In this document: positions 15,283-22,439 of the stretch, piece after piece
Numbering within the stretch: position 1 is the first letter of the stretch
Layout of the letters: every line of letters begins with the position of its first letter
NCBI GenBank assembly: GCA_964640775.1
Contig: CAZXIT010000008.1
Location: 1-22,520, forward strand
DNA: 22,520 bases
Direction: 5' to 3'
DNA from: CAYMUN01 sp964640775
GTDB lineage: Bacteria > Patescibacteriota > Saccharimonadia > Saccharimonadales > UBA4665
Notes under the pieces: model-generated
The model's input: only the letters and a program-made list of their open reading frames with translations
What the model was told of the DNA's origin: nothing
The model's database searches: none
Program-made: the position numbers and the translations under genes

Positions 15283-16929
15283 ATGGCTAAGAAAGTTTTT
15301 TATGATGATGACGCCCGCAAGCGGGTACTGGGCGGGGCTGAAGTTTTATATAACGCCGTAAAGACAACCATGGGGCCCAAAGGCCGCAATGTGGTTATCA
15401 GCAAGAGCTATGGCGCTCCGACGGTGACGCATGACGGCGTAACGGTAGCCAAAGGCGTCGAACTGGCAGATGTCGACGACGAAACCTTAGGCTACAAAGT
15501 CGGCGCTGAGCTGATCAAACAGGCGGCCAGCAAGATGAACGATGTAGCCGGTGACGGCACTACCACTGTGACCGTGCTAACTTACCACATCCTCAACGAG
15601 GCTAACAAACTGATTGCCGCCGGACACAACCCCATGCAGCTGCGCAAGGGCTTGGAGAGCGCCGCCCACGAAGTTATCAGCCAGCTTTCGACCCTGTCGG
15701 AAGATATCCAGGGCAAGAAATCCCGTGTCGCCGAGGTAGCTACTATTTCGGCCGGTGATGCCCAGATTGGCGCGCTGATCGCTGACGTCATCGACAAGGT
15801 CGGCAAAGACGGCGTCGTGACTGTCGAAGAAGGCCAGGGACTTTTACTAGAGGCCGAAGTCGTCGAAGGCTTTACCTTTGACCGCGGCTTTGTCAGCCCC
15901 TACATGGTGACCGATACGGCCCGCATGGAGGCGGTCTACAACAAGCCGGCTATCGTGATTACTGACAAAAAAATCTCCAGCATCCAGGAATTCCTGCCCT
16001 TGCTTGAGAAACTGGCCCAAGCCGGCAAAAAAGACCTGGTGCTGATCGCCGAAGATATCGAGGGCGAAGCTTTGGGAACGCTTATTTTGAACCGTCTCAA
16101 AGGTGTCTTTAATACTATCGCCATCAAAGCCCCGGCCTTTGGCGACCGCCGCAAAGACATCCTGAATGATATCGCCGTCCTGACCGGTGCGCAGGTCATC
16201 ACTGATGACCGCGGCATGACCTTTGAAAACGTCGACCTCGATGTCGTCGGTACCGCCCGCAAGGTCATTGTTACCAAAGACGAGACTACTATCATCGAGG
16301 GCGGCGGCAGCTCTGCCGAGATCGCCGCTCGTGTCAAACAGATTGCTACCCAAGCCGATGCTGCTACCAGCGAATATGACAAAGAACACCTCGAGAAGCG
16401 CCACGCGGCGCTATCCGGCAAGGTCGCTGTCATTAAAGTCGGCGGTGCCACCGAAACTGAGATCGAAGAAAAGAAATTCCGCGTTGATGACGCCGTACAT
16501 GCTGTCAAAGCCGCTTTGGCCGAGGGTATCGTACCTGGCGGCGGCGTGACGCTGATCAGTTTGATCTTTGCCATTACACCCGGTGCCTATGAAGACAGCT
16601 CAATTCTGGCCGGCAAAAGCCTCCTATTTCGTGCCTTTGAGCAGCCATTCCGCATTCTGCTTGAAAACGCTGGCCTGAATCCTGACGAATGGCTGCCGCA
16701 GGTACGCAAGGCCAAACCGGGGCAGGGCGTCGACGTCAGCAAGCCGGATAAGCTGGTCGACATGAAAGCCGCCGGCATAATTGACCCGGCTCGCGTCACC
16801 AAAGAAGCAATTCAAAACGCTGTTTCCATCGCCGGAACGGCCATGACCATGGGTGCCCTGGTGGTTGAAGTTCCTGAGCCGAAGTCCGCCGCACCTGATA
16901 TGTCAGGCGCTATGGGCGGCATGATGTAA
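15283..16929 (+). CDS. groEL: Chaperonin GroEL
   Basis: 60-kDa chaperonin, 548 aa, full length. It has TTMGPKGRNVV, HDGVTVAKGVEL (catalytic-region Asp about 52), AGDGTTTVTVL nucleotide-binding loop, GIVPGGGVTLI near 413 and the C-terminal SGAMGGMM tail that projects into the cavity. It starts 15 nt after the groES stop with GAGGGG 9 nt before ATG, so both are translated from one transcript. The apical domain looks typical and no truncation or frameshift is seen. The gene ends 31 nt before a convergent gene, with no recognisable terminator hairpin between them. Confidence 0.98.
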   Translation: MAKKVFYDDDARKRVLGGAEVLYNAVKTTMGPKGRNVVISKSYGAPTVTHDGVTVAKGVELADVDDETLGYKVGAELIKQAASKMNDVAGDGTTTVTVLTYHILNEANKLIAAGHNPMQLRKGLESAAHEVISQLSTLSEDIQGKKSRVAEVATISAGDAQIGALIADVIDKVGKDGVVTVEEGQGLLLEAEVVEGFTFDRGFVSPYMVTDTARMEAVYNKPAIVITDKKISSIQEFLPLLEKLAQAGKKDLVLIAEDIEGEALGTLILNRLKGVFNTIAIKAPAFGDRRKDILNDIAVLTGAQVITDDRGMTFENVDLDVVGTARKVIVTKDETTIIEGGGSSAEIAARVKQIATQADAATSEYDKEHLEKRHAALSGKVAVIKVGGATETEIEEKKFRVDDAVHAVKAALAEGIVPGGGVTLISLIFAITPGAYEDSSILAGKSLLFRAFEQPFRILLENAGLNPDEWLPQVRKAKPGQGVDVSKPDKLVDMKAAGIIDPARVTKEAIQNAVSIAGTAMTMGALVVEVPEPKSAAPDMSGAMGGMM

Positions 16930-16960
16930 CGATTGCCTGGAAGTCTGATCCTGCGAGGGG

Positions 16961-17497
16961 CTAGGCTTCGGGTTCGGCTGTTTCAGCTAAAGCAGCCGGG
17001 TGGTGCTGAGTAAAGTAGTTGATCTCGTTGATGATATCGAGCAGGGCTTGGGCGCGGATTTTTTCGTCGGTGATCTGGCCGGCGGCTTCATAGGCACCTT
17101 TGACCAGGCTCTGATCGTCGCTGGCCTGAATCATCATCATAGTGGTGCGAAATTTTTCTTCGGGGGTTTGGTCGAGATGACCAACCAGCGGGGTGAGCTG
17201 GGTAAGAGCCTGCTGTTTGATGTCGATAAGCTCGTTAGTATCACCACCGGTACCGGCAGCAGCCGGCAGTCCTGGTACGGTCAAAGCAGGCGGCGCTGCG
17301 GCAACAGGTACGCTGGTGGGCGCTGGCTCAGCGGCAGCTGCGGCGTTTTCGTCCAGAGGAGCACCGGGATGCTGCCAAGCTGGAGCGTCAGGGACAATAG
17401 CGGGCTGCTCAGTCGAGCCGTCATTGACCACATCATCGATGGCCTGGGCCGGGATTTGATTGTCATCTTGCTGCTGGCCGTTTTGATTACCGAACAT
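16961..17497 (-). CDS. Unknown protein with disordered Ala/Pro N-terminus and helical C-terminal domain
   Basis: A 178-aa soluble protein. Residues 1-85 are low complexity (Gln/Asp-rich start MFGNQNGQQQDDNQ, then an Ala/Pro/Val linker). Residues about 86-165 form a predicted helical domain (ELIDIKQQALTQLTPLVGHL, PEEKFRTTMMMIQASDDQSL, QITDEKIRAQALLDIINEINYF). I recall similar short proteins only from Patescibacteria and know no function. The GC-rich linker inflates codon bias, but the C-terminal domain reads like a genuine coding sequence. GGGGG lies 4 nt before ATG 17497. It converges with groEL and diverges from the isomerase gene. Confidence 0.78.
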   Translation of the reverse strand: MFGNQNGQQQDDNQIPAQAIDDVVNDGSTEQPAIVPDAPAWQHPGAPLDENAAAAAEPAPTSVPVAAAPPALTVPGLPAAAGTGGDTNELIDIKQQALTQLTPLVGHLDQTPEEKFRTTMMMIQASDDQSLVKGAYEAAGQITDEKIRAQALLDIINEINYFTQHHPAALAETAEPEA

Positions 17498-17516
17498 TCC
17501 ACCCCCTAAATAAGAC

Positions 17517-17563
17517 TTGTTTGACTTAGGCTATACTATATACAATCAGCCACTAAAAGCACA
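17517..17563. promoter_or_regulatory. Overlapping divergent promoters around a TATACTATATACA core
   Basis: Plus strand, for the isomerase: TTGTTT (17517-17522), then TATACA (17539-17544, 16-nt spacer) or TACAAT (17541-17546, 18-nt spacer). Minus strand, for the 178-aa gene: TTGTGC (17564-17559), 18-nt spacer, TATAGT (17540-17535). The two -10 boxes overlap, so only one polymerase could occupy the site at a time. The choice of exact hexamers is uncertain. Confidence 0.5.
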
Positions 17564-17576
17564 AGGAGTTTCACTG

Positions 17577-18608
17577 ATGCTAGACGATTTGAAAATGATC
17601 CACGAACATGATCCTCAGGATGCCATCGGCGTCGTGGAGAAGCAATGGCAGCAGCTAGCACATGAGTTTGGTGTGGACACCTCGGGCTTTGCTGACGTCG
17701 ATAACATCGTACTTGCTGGTATGGGCGGCTCGGCCTGGCCAGCTATTTATCTCAATACTTGGGCCCGGCCGTCGGTACCGTTTGAAATCGTCCGTGATTA
17801 CGAGCTGCCGGCTTACGTCGGCAAAAACACCTTGTTTATTTCATCGAGCTATTCCGGCAACACCGAAGAGAGCTTGTCAGCGCTAGCCGAGGCCGAAGCG
17901 CGCGGTGCCCAGATTGCCGTCCTGGCGGCTGGCGGCAAGCTGGCGGAGATCGCCAAGAGCAAACCCCACACCTTCTTTGAAATTCCCGGCGGCATCCAGC
18001 CGCGCATGTCATCGCTGTTTTTCCTGGTAGCTTTGACTGAGCTGCTTGAACCAATTGGCTTGATACCGGCCGGCAAACGGGCTGAACTGCAAGCCGCTGG
18101 CGATTGGCTGAAAGACCAGATCACCGAATGGGGCGCAACCACGCCAGCTGCCAAGAATACGGCCAAACAGCTGGCGCTGGAGCTGATTGGCAAATCAATC
18201 GTTGTCTACAGCGGTCCAAAACTCTTCCCAGCAGCCAATAAATTCAAAATCTGTCTCAATGAAAACTCCAAAAACGTTGCCTGGGTCAACCAGTATCCGG
18301 AGTTTAACCACAACGAATTCATTGGCTGGTCGAGCCATCCTGTCGATAAGCCCTACGCGGTGGTCGAAATTCGCTCCAATCTGGAACACCCGCGCGTGCA
18401 AAAGCGCTTCGTCGTCAGCGAGCGCCTGCTGTCGGGCAAACGTCCAGCTCCGGAAGTGATCGTGCCGCAGGGCGAAACCCATTTGCAGCAATTGCTCTGG
18501 ACTTCCAATTTTTGCGATTATGTCAGCCTGTATGTCGCGCTGCTGAACGGCCTGAATCCTACGCCCGTGGACTTGGTCGAAAAGCTCAAAGTCATGCTCG
18601 ACGAATAG
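17577..18608 (+). CDS. Bifunctional phosphoglucose/phosphomannose isomerase
   Basis: SIS-fold isomerase, 343 aa, interconverting glucose-6-P or mannose-6-P with fructose-6-P. Seen: GMGGSAWP (about 48-55), SSYSGNTEESLSALAEA, the sugar-phosphate loop (about 91-107), PGGIQPRMSSLFFLVAL, and YPEFNHNEFIGW with the conserved Glu and His of the PGI/PMI family used for ring opening and proton transfer. The length is that of the archaeal-type PGI/PMI rather than the classical 550-aa PGI. ATG 17577 is chosen because AAGGAG lies 8 nt upstream; an in-frame TTG at 17517 is inside the promoter. It may be the only glucose-6-P isomerase of the organism, which the window cannot show. Confidence 0.92.
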   Translation: MLDDLKMIHEHDPQDAIGVVEKQWQQLAHEFGVDTSGFADVDNIVLAGMGGSAWPAIYLNTWARPSVPFEIVRDYELPAYVGKNTLFISSSYSGNTEESLSALAEAEARGAQIAVLAAGGKLAEIAKSKPHTFFEIPGGIQPRMSSLFFLVALTELLEPIGLIPAGKRAELQAAGDWLKDQITEWGATTPAAKNTAKQLALELIGKSIVVYSGPKLFPAANKFKICLNENSKNVAWVNQYPEFNHNEFIGWSSHPVDKPYAVVEIRSNLEHPRVQKRFVVSERLLSGKRPAPEVIVPQGETHLQQLLWTSNFCDYVSLYVALLNGLNPTPVDLVEKLKVMLDE

Positions 18609-18624
18609 CGCAATCCGCTGCTGC

Positions 18625-18654
18625 TTGCATCGAACCCGACGATTTTGCTATAAG
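18625..18654 (+). promoter_or_regulatory. Promoter of the 50-aa membrane peptide (leaderless)
   Basis: TTGCAT (18625-18630), 18-nt spacer, TGC-TATAAG (-10 at 18649-18654). Only 6 nt separate the -10 from ATG 18661, placing +1 at the start codon. Confidence 0.55.
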
Positions 18655-18660
18655 TAGGCC

Positions 18661-18813
18661 ATGAAGCTGTTGCTGGTACTGGGGGTTTTAGCAGGAGGCT
18701 ACGCCTATGTCCTGCTGCATACGACGGACATTGTGCTGGCTCAAACCCAGCAGCTGCACGCCGCCTACCAGTATTCTGCCGACTACGCCGATCAGCTGGC
18801 CAATAGCCAGTAG
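18661..18813 (+). CDS. Small single-pass membrane or secreted peptide, 50 aa
   Basis: Reading frame from ATG 18661 to TAG 18811-18813. Residues 2-20 are hydrophobic (KLLLVLGVLAGGYAYVLLH), followed by a polar, Gln/Ala/Tyr-rich tail (AQTQQLHAAYQYSADYADQL). It could be a signal-anchored peptide or a short secreted product. No known family. The support is a good -35/extended -10 exactly placed for a leaderless message, a clean signal-like N-terminus, and its fit in the gap between the isomerase and the DUF1361 gene. It is too short to be sure from sequence alone. Confidence 0.55.
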   Translation: MKLLLVLGVLAGGYAYVLLHTTDIVLAQTQQLHAAYQYSADYADQLANSQ

Positions 18814-18831
18814 CGGCTTATCAGCCGGGCT

Positions 18832-18840
18832 TGGTATAAT
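18832..18840 (+). promoter_or_regulatory. Extended -10 of the DUF1361 gene
   Basis: TGG-TATAAT, a perfect -10, ends 9 nt before ATG 18850. AAGGAG (18843-18847 region) lies between them but would be mostly upstream of the transcript start, so the message is probably leaderless or nearly so unless transcription comes from further upstream. Confidence 0.6.
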
Positions 18841-18849
18841 TAAGGAGTT

Positions 18850-19527
18850 ATGGAGAAGTGGCGCTCGCCGCGCGGACAGTTTATCATTGCGCTTGGTATC
18901 GCCAGTTTGGCAAGTACCGGGCTGTTCGCCTATGGGGCGTGGCGCGACCAGAGCATGGTTCATGTATATTTCCTGTGGAACTTGACGTTGGCTTGGCTGC
19001 CCCTGTTATTAGCTATTCGGCTGGCGGTCGTACTGCGCCACAAATTATGGTCTAGCTGGGAAGGCCTGGCAACCAGTTTTCTCTGGGTGATATTTTTACC
19101 AAATAGCTTTTACATGATCAGTGATTTTATCCATCTGCGAGAGGTACCGCGGGGCGATATACTGTACGACGCAGTGATGTTCACGGCCTTCATTTCTACT
19201 GGCGTTATACTCGGTTTTAGCAGTTTATATCTTATTCACTTGCGGCTCAGCAAGCGCTTTGGAAGCCGGGCTGCGGCGATCTGGATCGCTGCAACGCTGC
19301 TAATGTGCAGTATCGCCATATATATTGGCCGGGATCTGCACTGGAACAGCTGGGACATCCTGACAAATCCCGGCGGCCTGCTGTTTGACATTGCCGACCG
19401 CGTGCAGCACCCCAGCGCCTATCCGGAGATGCTGCTGACCATCGTCTCATTCTCGGTACTGCTGGCCGGCTTCTATAATCTCCTTTGGCGCAGTGCCCGC
19501 CTGCTGCAATCCAAAGGAGAGCTATAG
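18850..19527 (+). CDS. DUF1361-type multi-pass membrane protein
   Basis: A 225-aa integral membrane protein with six to seven hydrophobic segments (about 10-28, 36-58, 69-86, 105-128, 138-157, 194-215). The loop and helix motifs YFLWNLTLAWLPLLLA, FLWVIFLPNSFYMISDFIHL and AVMFTAFISTGVILGFSSLY match my recollection of DUF1361, where WNxxLAW and LPNxxYxxxDxxHL are the hallmarks. Function unknown. AAGGAG is positioned 2-3 nt before the ATG. It is a single gene, with its own perfect -10, lying between two tiny ORFs with their own promoters. Confidence 0.88.
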   Translation: MEKWRSPRGQFIIALGIASLASTGLFAYGAWRDQSMVHVYFLWNLTLAWLPLLLAIRLAVVLRHKLWSSWEGLATSFLWVIFLPNSFYMISDFIHLREVPRGDILYDAVMFTAFISTGVILGFSSLYLIHLRLSKRFGSRAAAIWIAATLLMCSIAIYIGRDLHWNSWDILTNPGGLLFDIADRVQHPSAYPEMLLTIVSFSVLLAGFYNLLWRSARLLQSKGEL

Positions 19528-19530
19528 CGC

Positions 19531-19559
19531 TTGCGTTTTTAGAAGAAGTATATTATGAT
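19531..19559 (+). promoter_or_regulatory. Promoter of the 24-aa Cys-tailed peptide (leaderless)
   Basis: TTGCGT (19531-19536), 17-nt spacer, TATGAT (19554-19559). The -10 ends 6 nt before ATG 19566, so +1 falls on or beside the start codon. Confidence 0.6.
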
Positions 19560-19565
19560 AGTCGT

Positions 19566-19640
19566 ATGAACGTCATTTCAACCAGTTTTGAAAGCCGCCG
19601 CAGCACCCGTATTTCCGGGGGTTGTCCTTGTAATTGTTAA
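19566..19640 (+). CDS. 24-aa leaderless ORF ending GGCPCNC (leader peptide or micropeptide)
   Basis: The frame from ATG 19566 to TAA 19638-19640 encodes MNVISTSFESRRSTRI followed by SGGCPCNC. Three of the last five residues are Cys, all coded TGT. It has a correctly spaced promoter giving a start codon at +1, and 24 nt after its stop begins a strong intrinsic terminator. This is the layout of an attenuator leader peptide. Leaderless upstream ORFs ending in Cys runs are known in actinobacteria as cysteine-responsive regulators. It could equally be a free-standing metal-binding or modified peptide. The downstream gene is a GNAT acetyltransferase. Function unproven. Confidence 0.5.
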   Translation: MNVISTSFESRRSTRISGGCPCNC

Positions 19641-19663
19641 AAACAAATAAATAGGCTCCAGAC

Positions 19664-19689
19664 AGCTCCCCAGGCAAGGGAGCTTTTTT
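19664..19689 (+). terminator. Rho-independent terminator after the 24-aa ORF
   Basis: Stem AGCTCCC (19664-19670), 7-nt loop, GGGAGCT (19678-19684), then a T tract (19684-19689). This is the only strong hairpin-plus-T-tract I find in the window. It ends the peptide unit about 46 nt before the acetyltransferase start. The run GGGGG at 19617-19621 (Gly codons of the peptide) could pair with CCCC at 19668-19671 as an antiterminator, a weak suggestion. Confidence 0.85.
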
Positions 19690-19710
19690 AATTAGGAGAA
19701 TAGTAGAACG

Positions 19711-19739
19711 TTAGCGTTTGAAGAAGTAGTACATAATGT
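19711..19739 (+). promoter_or_regulatory. Possible promoter of the acetyltransferase gene
   Basis: TTAGCG (19711-19716), 17-nt spacer, TAATGT (19734-19739). The segment resembles the promoter of the 24-aa ORF (both contain GCGTTT, then GAAGAAGTA, then a TA-rich box). If this -10 is used, +1 would fall near 19746, inside the first ATG frame, and the protein would have to start at ATG 19802. Weak. Confidence 0.3.
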
Positions 19740-20221
19740 ATTTTGAAGCATTTGACCCCAAAAATATAAATCATCACAGCGCTGCCTCAGGTGTGTACAG
19801 TATGTCGATACATGCTGGCACAATGCTGCCACTCAGGCCGGGAAAGCTGGCAGAGCTGCCGTATAGCCTGCTAGCGTTTAAGGAAGCGCGCAACGGTCCG
19901 ATTTGGCTGGGCCATGCAGCATTAGTGAGCTGCGAGAACGGGCTAGGAACAGTCGGCGGTTTAGTCGTGGATGTGCATGCCCGACGGCAAGGTATAGGGC
20001 TGGCTGTTGTGACACACTTGCTGGAAACCGCCACGACTATTTTGCCGGAACTGCAAGAGTGCCAGGCTTTCGCTAATGAGGCAAGTTTGCCGGTGTTTTT
20101 AGCGGCTGGCGGCATCTACCTGGGCGAGCGGCAGCAACCATCGCCGACGGGATGCAACGCAGTGGTTGATCTAACCCCGGCTCTGCAAGGACCGATTCAC
20201 GTCCCGCCGAAAACCATATAA
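19736..20221 (+). CDS. GNAT-family N-acetyltransferase
   Basis: A 161-aa protein with the GNAT acetyl-CoA signature HARRQGIGLAVVTHLLE (R/Q-x-x-G-x-G/A, about 81-97), preceded by the beta-4 strand GLGTVGGLVVDV. The C-terminal half has AFANEASLPVFLAAGGIYLGE, the usual beta-5/helix region. It transfers an acetyl group to an unidentified amine; the substrate cannot be read. There is no Shine-Dalgarno near ATG 19736. An internal ATG at 19802 would give 139 aa but lose the N-terminal strand. It follows the cysteine-tailed ORF and its terminator and precedes argS, which has its own -10 box. Confidence 0.82.
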   Translation: MYFEAFDPKNINHHSAASGVYSMSIHAGTMLPLRPGKLAELPYSLLAFKEARNGPIWLGHAALVSCENGLGTVGGLVVDVHARRQGIGLAVVTHLLETATTILPELQECQAFANEASLPVFLAAGGIYLGERQQPSPTGCNAVVDLTPALQGPIHVPPKTI

Positions 20222-20228
20222 AAGAGGT

Positions 20229-20237
20229 TGCTATAAT
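20229..20237 (+). promoter_or_regulatory. Extended -10 of argS
   Basis: TGC-TATAAT (perfect -10 at 20232-20237) ends 9 nt before ATG 20247, with GGAGAACAA between. No -35 is evident. Expected +1 is 0-3 nt before the start codon. Confidence 0.6.
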
Positions 20238-20246
20238 GGAGAACAA

Positions 20247-21917
20247 ATGAGAGACAAAATTGCCCAAACAATTGCTGGAGTATGCAAAGACCTGTTTGCT
20301 ATTGATGTAAAAGTCGAACTGACCCGGCCGGAAGAGCAGTTCGGCGACTATGCAACCAATGCGGCCCTGCAGCTGGCTAAGCCGGTTGGTAAAAACCCGC
20401 GTGAGATTAGCGAGGCGCTGGCCGCGAAACTTCGTGAAACTTTGCCTGACGGGGTTTCGGAAGTCGCAGTGGCCGGACCGGGCTTCCTGAATCTCAAGCT
20501 GAGTGACACGGCGATGCTGGACACGCTCCAAGCCAAGCCGGCTCAAAGCCTGGCCGGGCAGGTCATCGTTACCGAGTATTCTGACCCGAATCCGTTTAAG
20601 GTCCTGCATGCCGGCCATCTGTACACCAGCGTGGTTGGCGATAGTATTTCCAATTTGCTGGAGCAGGCCGGTGCTGACGTCCATCGGGTCAACTTTGGCG
20701 GTGATGTCGGAATGCATGTCGGCAAGACTGTATGGGCAATTGTCCAAGAACTTGGCGGCGAGCATCCTGATAAGCTGGCAGACATACCCGAAGCCGGCCG
20801 CTCAGAATGGATGGCCAAAGCGTACGTCACGGGCACGCGGGCATACGAGGAAGACGAAGCTGCCAAAACCGAGATCACGGCATATAACAAGCGAGTATAT
20901 GTGCTGCATGCTGACAATGACCATGAATCGCCCTTCGCGCAGATTTATTGGACCTGCCGGGAGTGGAGCTACGCTTATTTCGACGCCTTTTATGCTCGGA
21001 TTGGCAGTCATTTTGAAAAATATTACCCCGAGAGCCAGACAGTCGCTATAGGAGTGGAGACCGTTCGCCAGCACACCGGCACGGTCTATGAGGAGAGCCA
21101 CGGTGCTATTATTTTTGACGGTGAGAAATATGGCCTGCACACGCGGGTATTTATCAATTCCGAAGGCCTGCCAACCTATGAGGCTAAGGATGTCGGGCTG
21201 ATCATGCTCAAGCAGCAGGATTATCATTTTGACCGCTCGGTCGTCATCACCGGCAATGAGCAGGAACAGTACATGGCGGTAGTGCTCAAGAGTATCGAGC
21301 AATTCGCGCCGGAGCTGGCTCGGGCCACCACGCATCTGACCCATGGCATCGTCAAGCTGCAAGGCGGTGTCAAAATGAGCAGCCGCAAGGGCAATTTCCT
21401 GCGGGCTGTCGACGTCCTCGACGAGGCGGCTGCGGCCAATAAGCTGCTCAGCGGCAAAGATGACGACCAGACGGTGCTTGGCGCGGTGAAATATGCCTTC
21501 CTCAAGAATCGCACGGGGGGTGATATCGTGTATGACCCCAATGAATCGGTCAGCCTAGAAGGCAACAGCGGCCCGTATCTGCAGTACGCTCATGCCCGGG
21601 CCTGCTCAATTTTAAAGAAGGCGGAAACTGTTTCCACCGAACACCCCGCCGGCCCGTTAGAGGCGGGCGAACGGTCGCTGGTACGTAAAATTGGCGAATA
21701 CGCCGAAGTGGTCGACAAGGCTGTCGCTGAACTGATGCCGCACCTGATCGCGACCTATTTGTACGAATTAGCCCAGACCTTTAACCGTTTCTATGAAAAT
21801 AACCGGGTAATCGGCGATGAGCGGCAGGCACTGCGTCTCAATCTGGTAAACTGCTACACGGAGACGCTTAAAAACGGACTGGAGCTCTTGGGCATCGAAG
21901 CCCCCGAAAGAATGTAG
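20247..21917 (+). CDS. argS: Arginyl-tRNA synthetase
   Basis: Class I synthetase charging tRNA-Arg, 556 aa, normal length. It has the N-terminal Add1-type tRNA-binding domain (about 1-95, EEQFGDYATNAALQLAKPVGKNPREIA-like), the HIGH-type motif LHAGHLYTSVVGDSISNLL with preceding EYSDPNPFKVLHAGH, and KMSSRKGNFL, which serves as the KMSKS equivalent. The C-terminal DALR anticodon-binding domain ends LAQTFNRFYEN, NLVNCYTETLKNGLELLGIEAPERM. All core motifs are intact. The short GGAG between -10 and ATG is too close to the predicted +1 to be needed. Confidence 0.97.
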   Translation: MRDKIAQTIAGVCKDLFAIDVKVELTRPEEQFGDYATNAALQLAKPVGKNPREISEALAAKLRETLPDGVSEVAVAGPGFLNLKLSDTAMLDTLQAKPAQSLAGQVIVTEYSDPNPFKVLHAGHLYTSVVGDSISNLLEQAGADVHRVNFGGDVGMHVGKTVWAIVQELGGEHPDKLADIPEAGRSEWMAKAYVTGTRAYEEDEAAKTEITAYNKRVYVLHADNDHESPFAQIYWTCREWSYAYFDAFYARIGSHFEKYYPESQTVAIGVETVRQHTGTVYEESHGAIIFDGEKYGLHTRVFINSEGLPTYEAKDVGLIMLKQQDYHFDRSVVITGNEQEQYMAVVLKSIEQFAPELARATTHLTHGIVKLQGGVKMSSRKGNFLRAVDVLDEAAAANKLLSGKDDDQTVLGAVKYAFLKNRTGGDIVYDPNESVSLEGNSGPYLQYAHARACSILKKAETVSTEHPAGPLEAGERSLVRKIGEYAEVVDKAVAELMPHLIATYLYELAQTFNRFYENNRVIGDERQALRLNLVNCYTETLKNGLELLGIEAPERM

Positions 21918-21965
21918 CATATGCGCACGGATGCCTGATACTATATACGTACTAGGAGGATCCAA

Positions 21966-22439
21966 GTGGCCGTAAAATCTCGCAAACGCAAAACAGTGAA
22001 CCAAGCTCACGCTGTCACGACTGGCACCACTATGCGGATGGAAGCTGCCAGCAGCGACCGCAAGCCAAAGCCTCATGCTGCGGTAGTCATGGTACGCGAA
22101 ATCAACCCAACCGGCGGCTTCGTCGGCTTTTTGCGCGAATATACTGTCGTCGGCCTGGCTATCGGTTTTGTCATCGGTACGCAGGCACAGACGCTGGTCA
22201 AACTGCTGGTTTCCAGCTTCATCGATCCGGCTTTCCAGCTGCTCTTCGGACAAGCGCTCAGCCAGCGCAATTTTGTGCTGCATTGGCACGACCGGGCGGC
22301 TAGTTTTGGCTGGGGCGGCTTCGCCTACGGCCTGCTGAACTTCTTGTTTGTCTTAGCGGCCATTTACGCGATTGTTAAATTTTTCAAACTCGACCGGCTG
22401 GCCAAGCCAAAGGATGTCGAAGAAGGAGAAAAAGCTTAG
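21966..22439 (+). CDS. mscL: MscL-family large-conductance mechanosensitive channel
   Basis: A 157-aa protein. The core (about 47-140) matches MscL: GGFVGFLREYTVVGLAIGFVIGTQAQTLVKLLVSSFIDP is the amphipathic S1 plus TM1, and FGWGGFAYGLLNFLFVLAAIYAIVKF is TM2. The channel opens under membrane tension as an osmotic safety valve. Unusual: a basic N-terminal extension of about 45 residues (SRKRKTVNQAH, SDRKPKPHA) absent from E. coli MscL, and a short acidic C-terminus. Start GTG 21966 is set by AGGAGG 6 nt upstream; TATA-rich sequence at 21937-21947 may hold the promoter. It abuts msrB with no spacer, so the two form an operon. Confidence 0.85.
   Translation: MAVKSRKRKTVNQAHAVTTGTTMRMEAASSDRKPKPHAAVVMVREINPTGGFVGFLREYTVVGLAIGFVIGTQAQTLVKLLVSSFIDPAFQLLFGQALSQRNFVLHWHDRAASFGWGGFAYGLLNFLFVLAAIYAIVKFFKLDRLAKPKDVEEGEKA

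Noticed and set aside
16930..16960. Terminator between groEL and the convergent 178-aa gene
   Set aside because: No stable inverted repeat with a T tract on either strand is seen.
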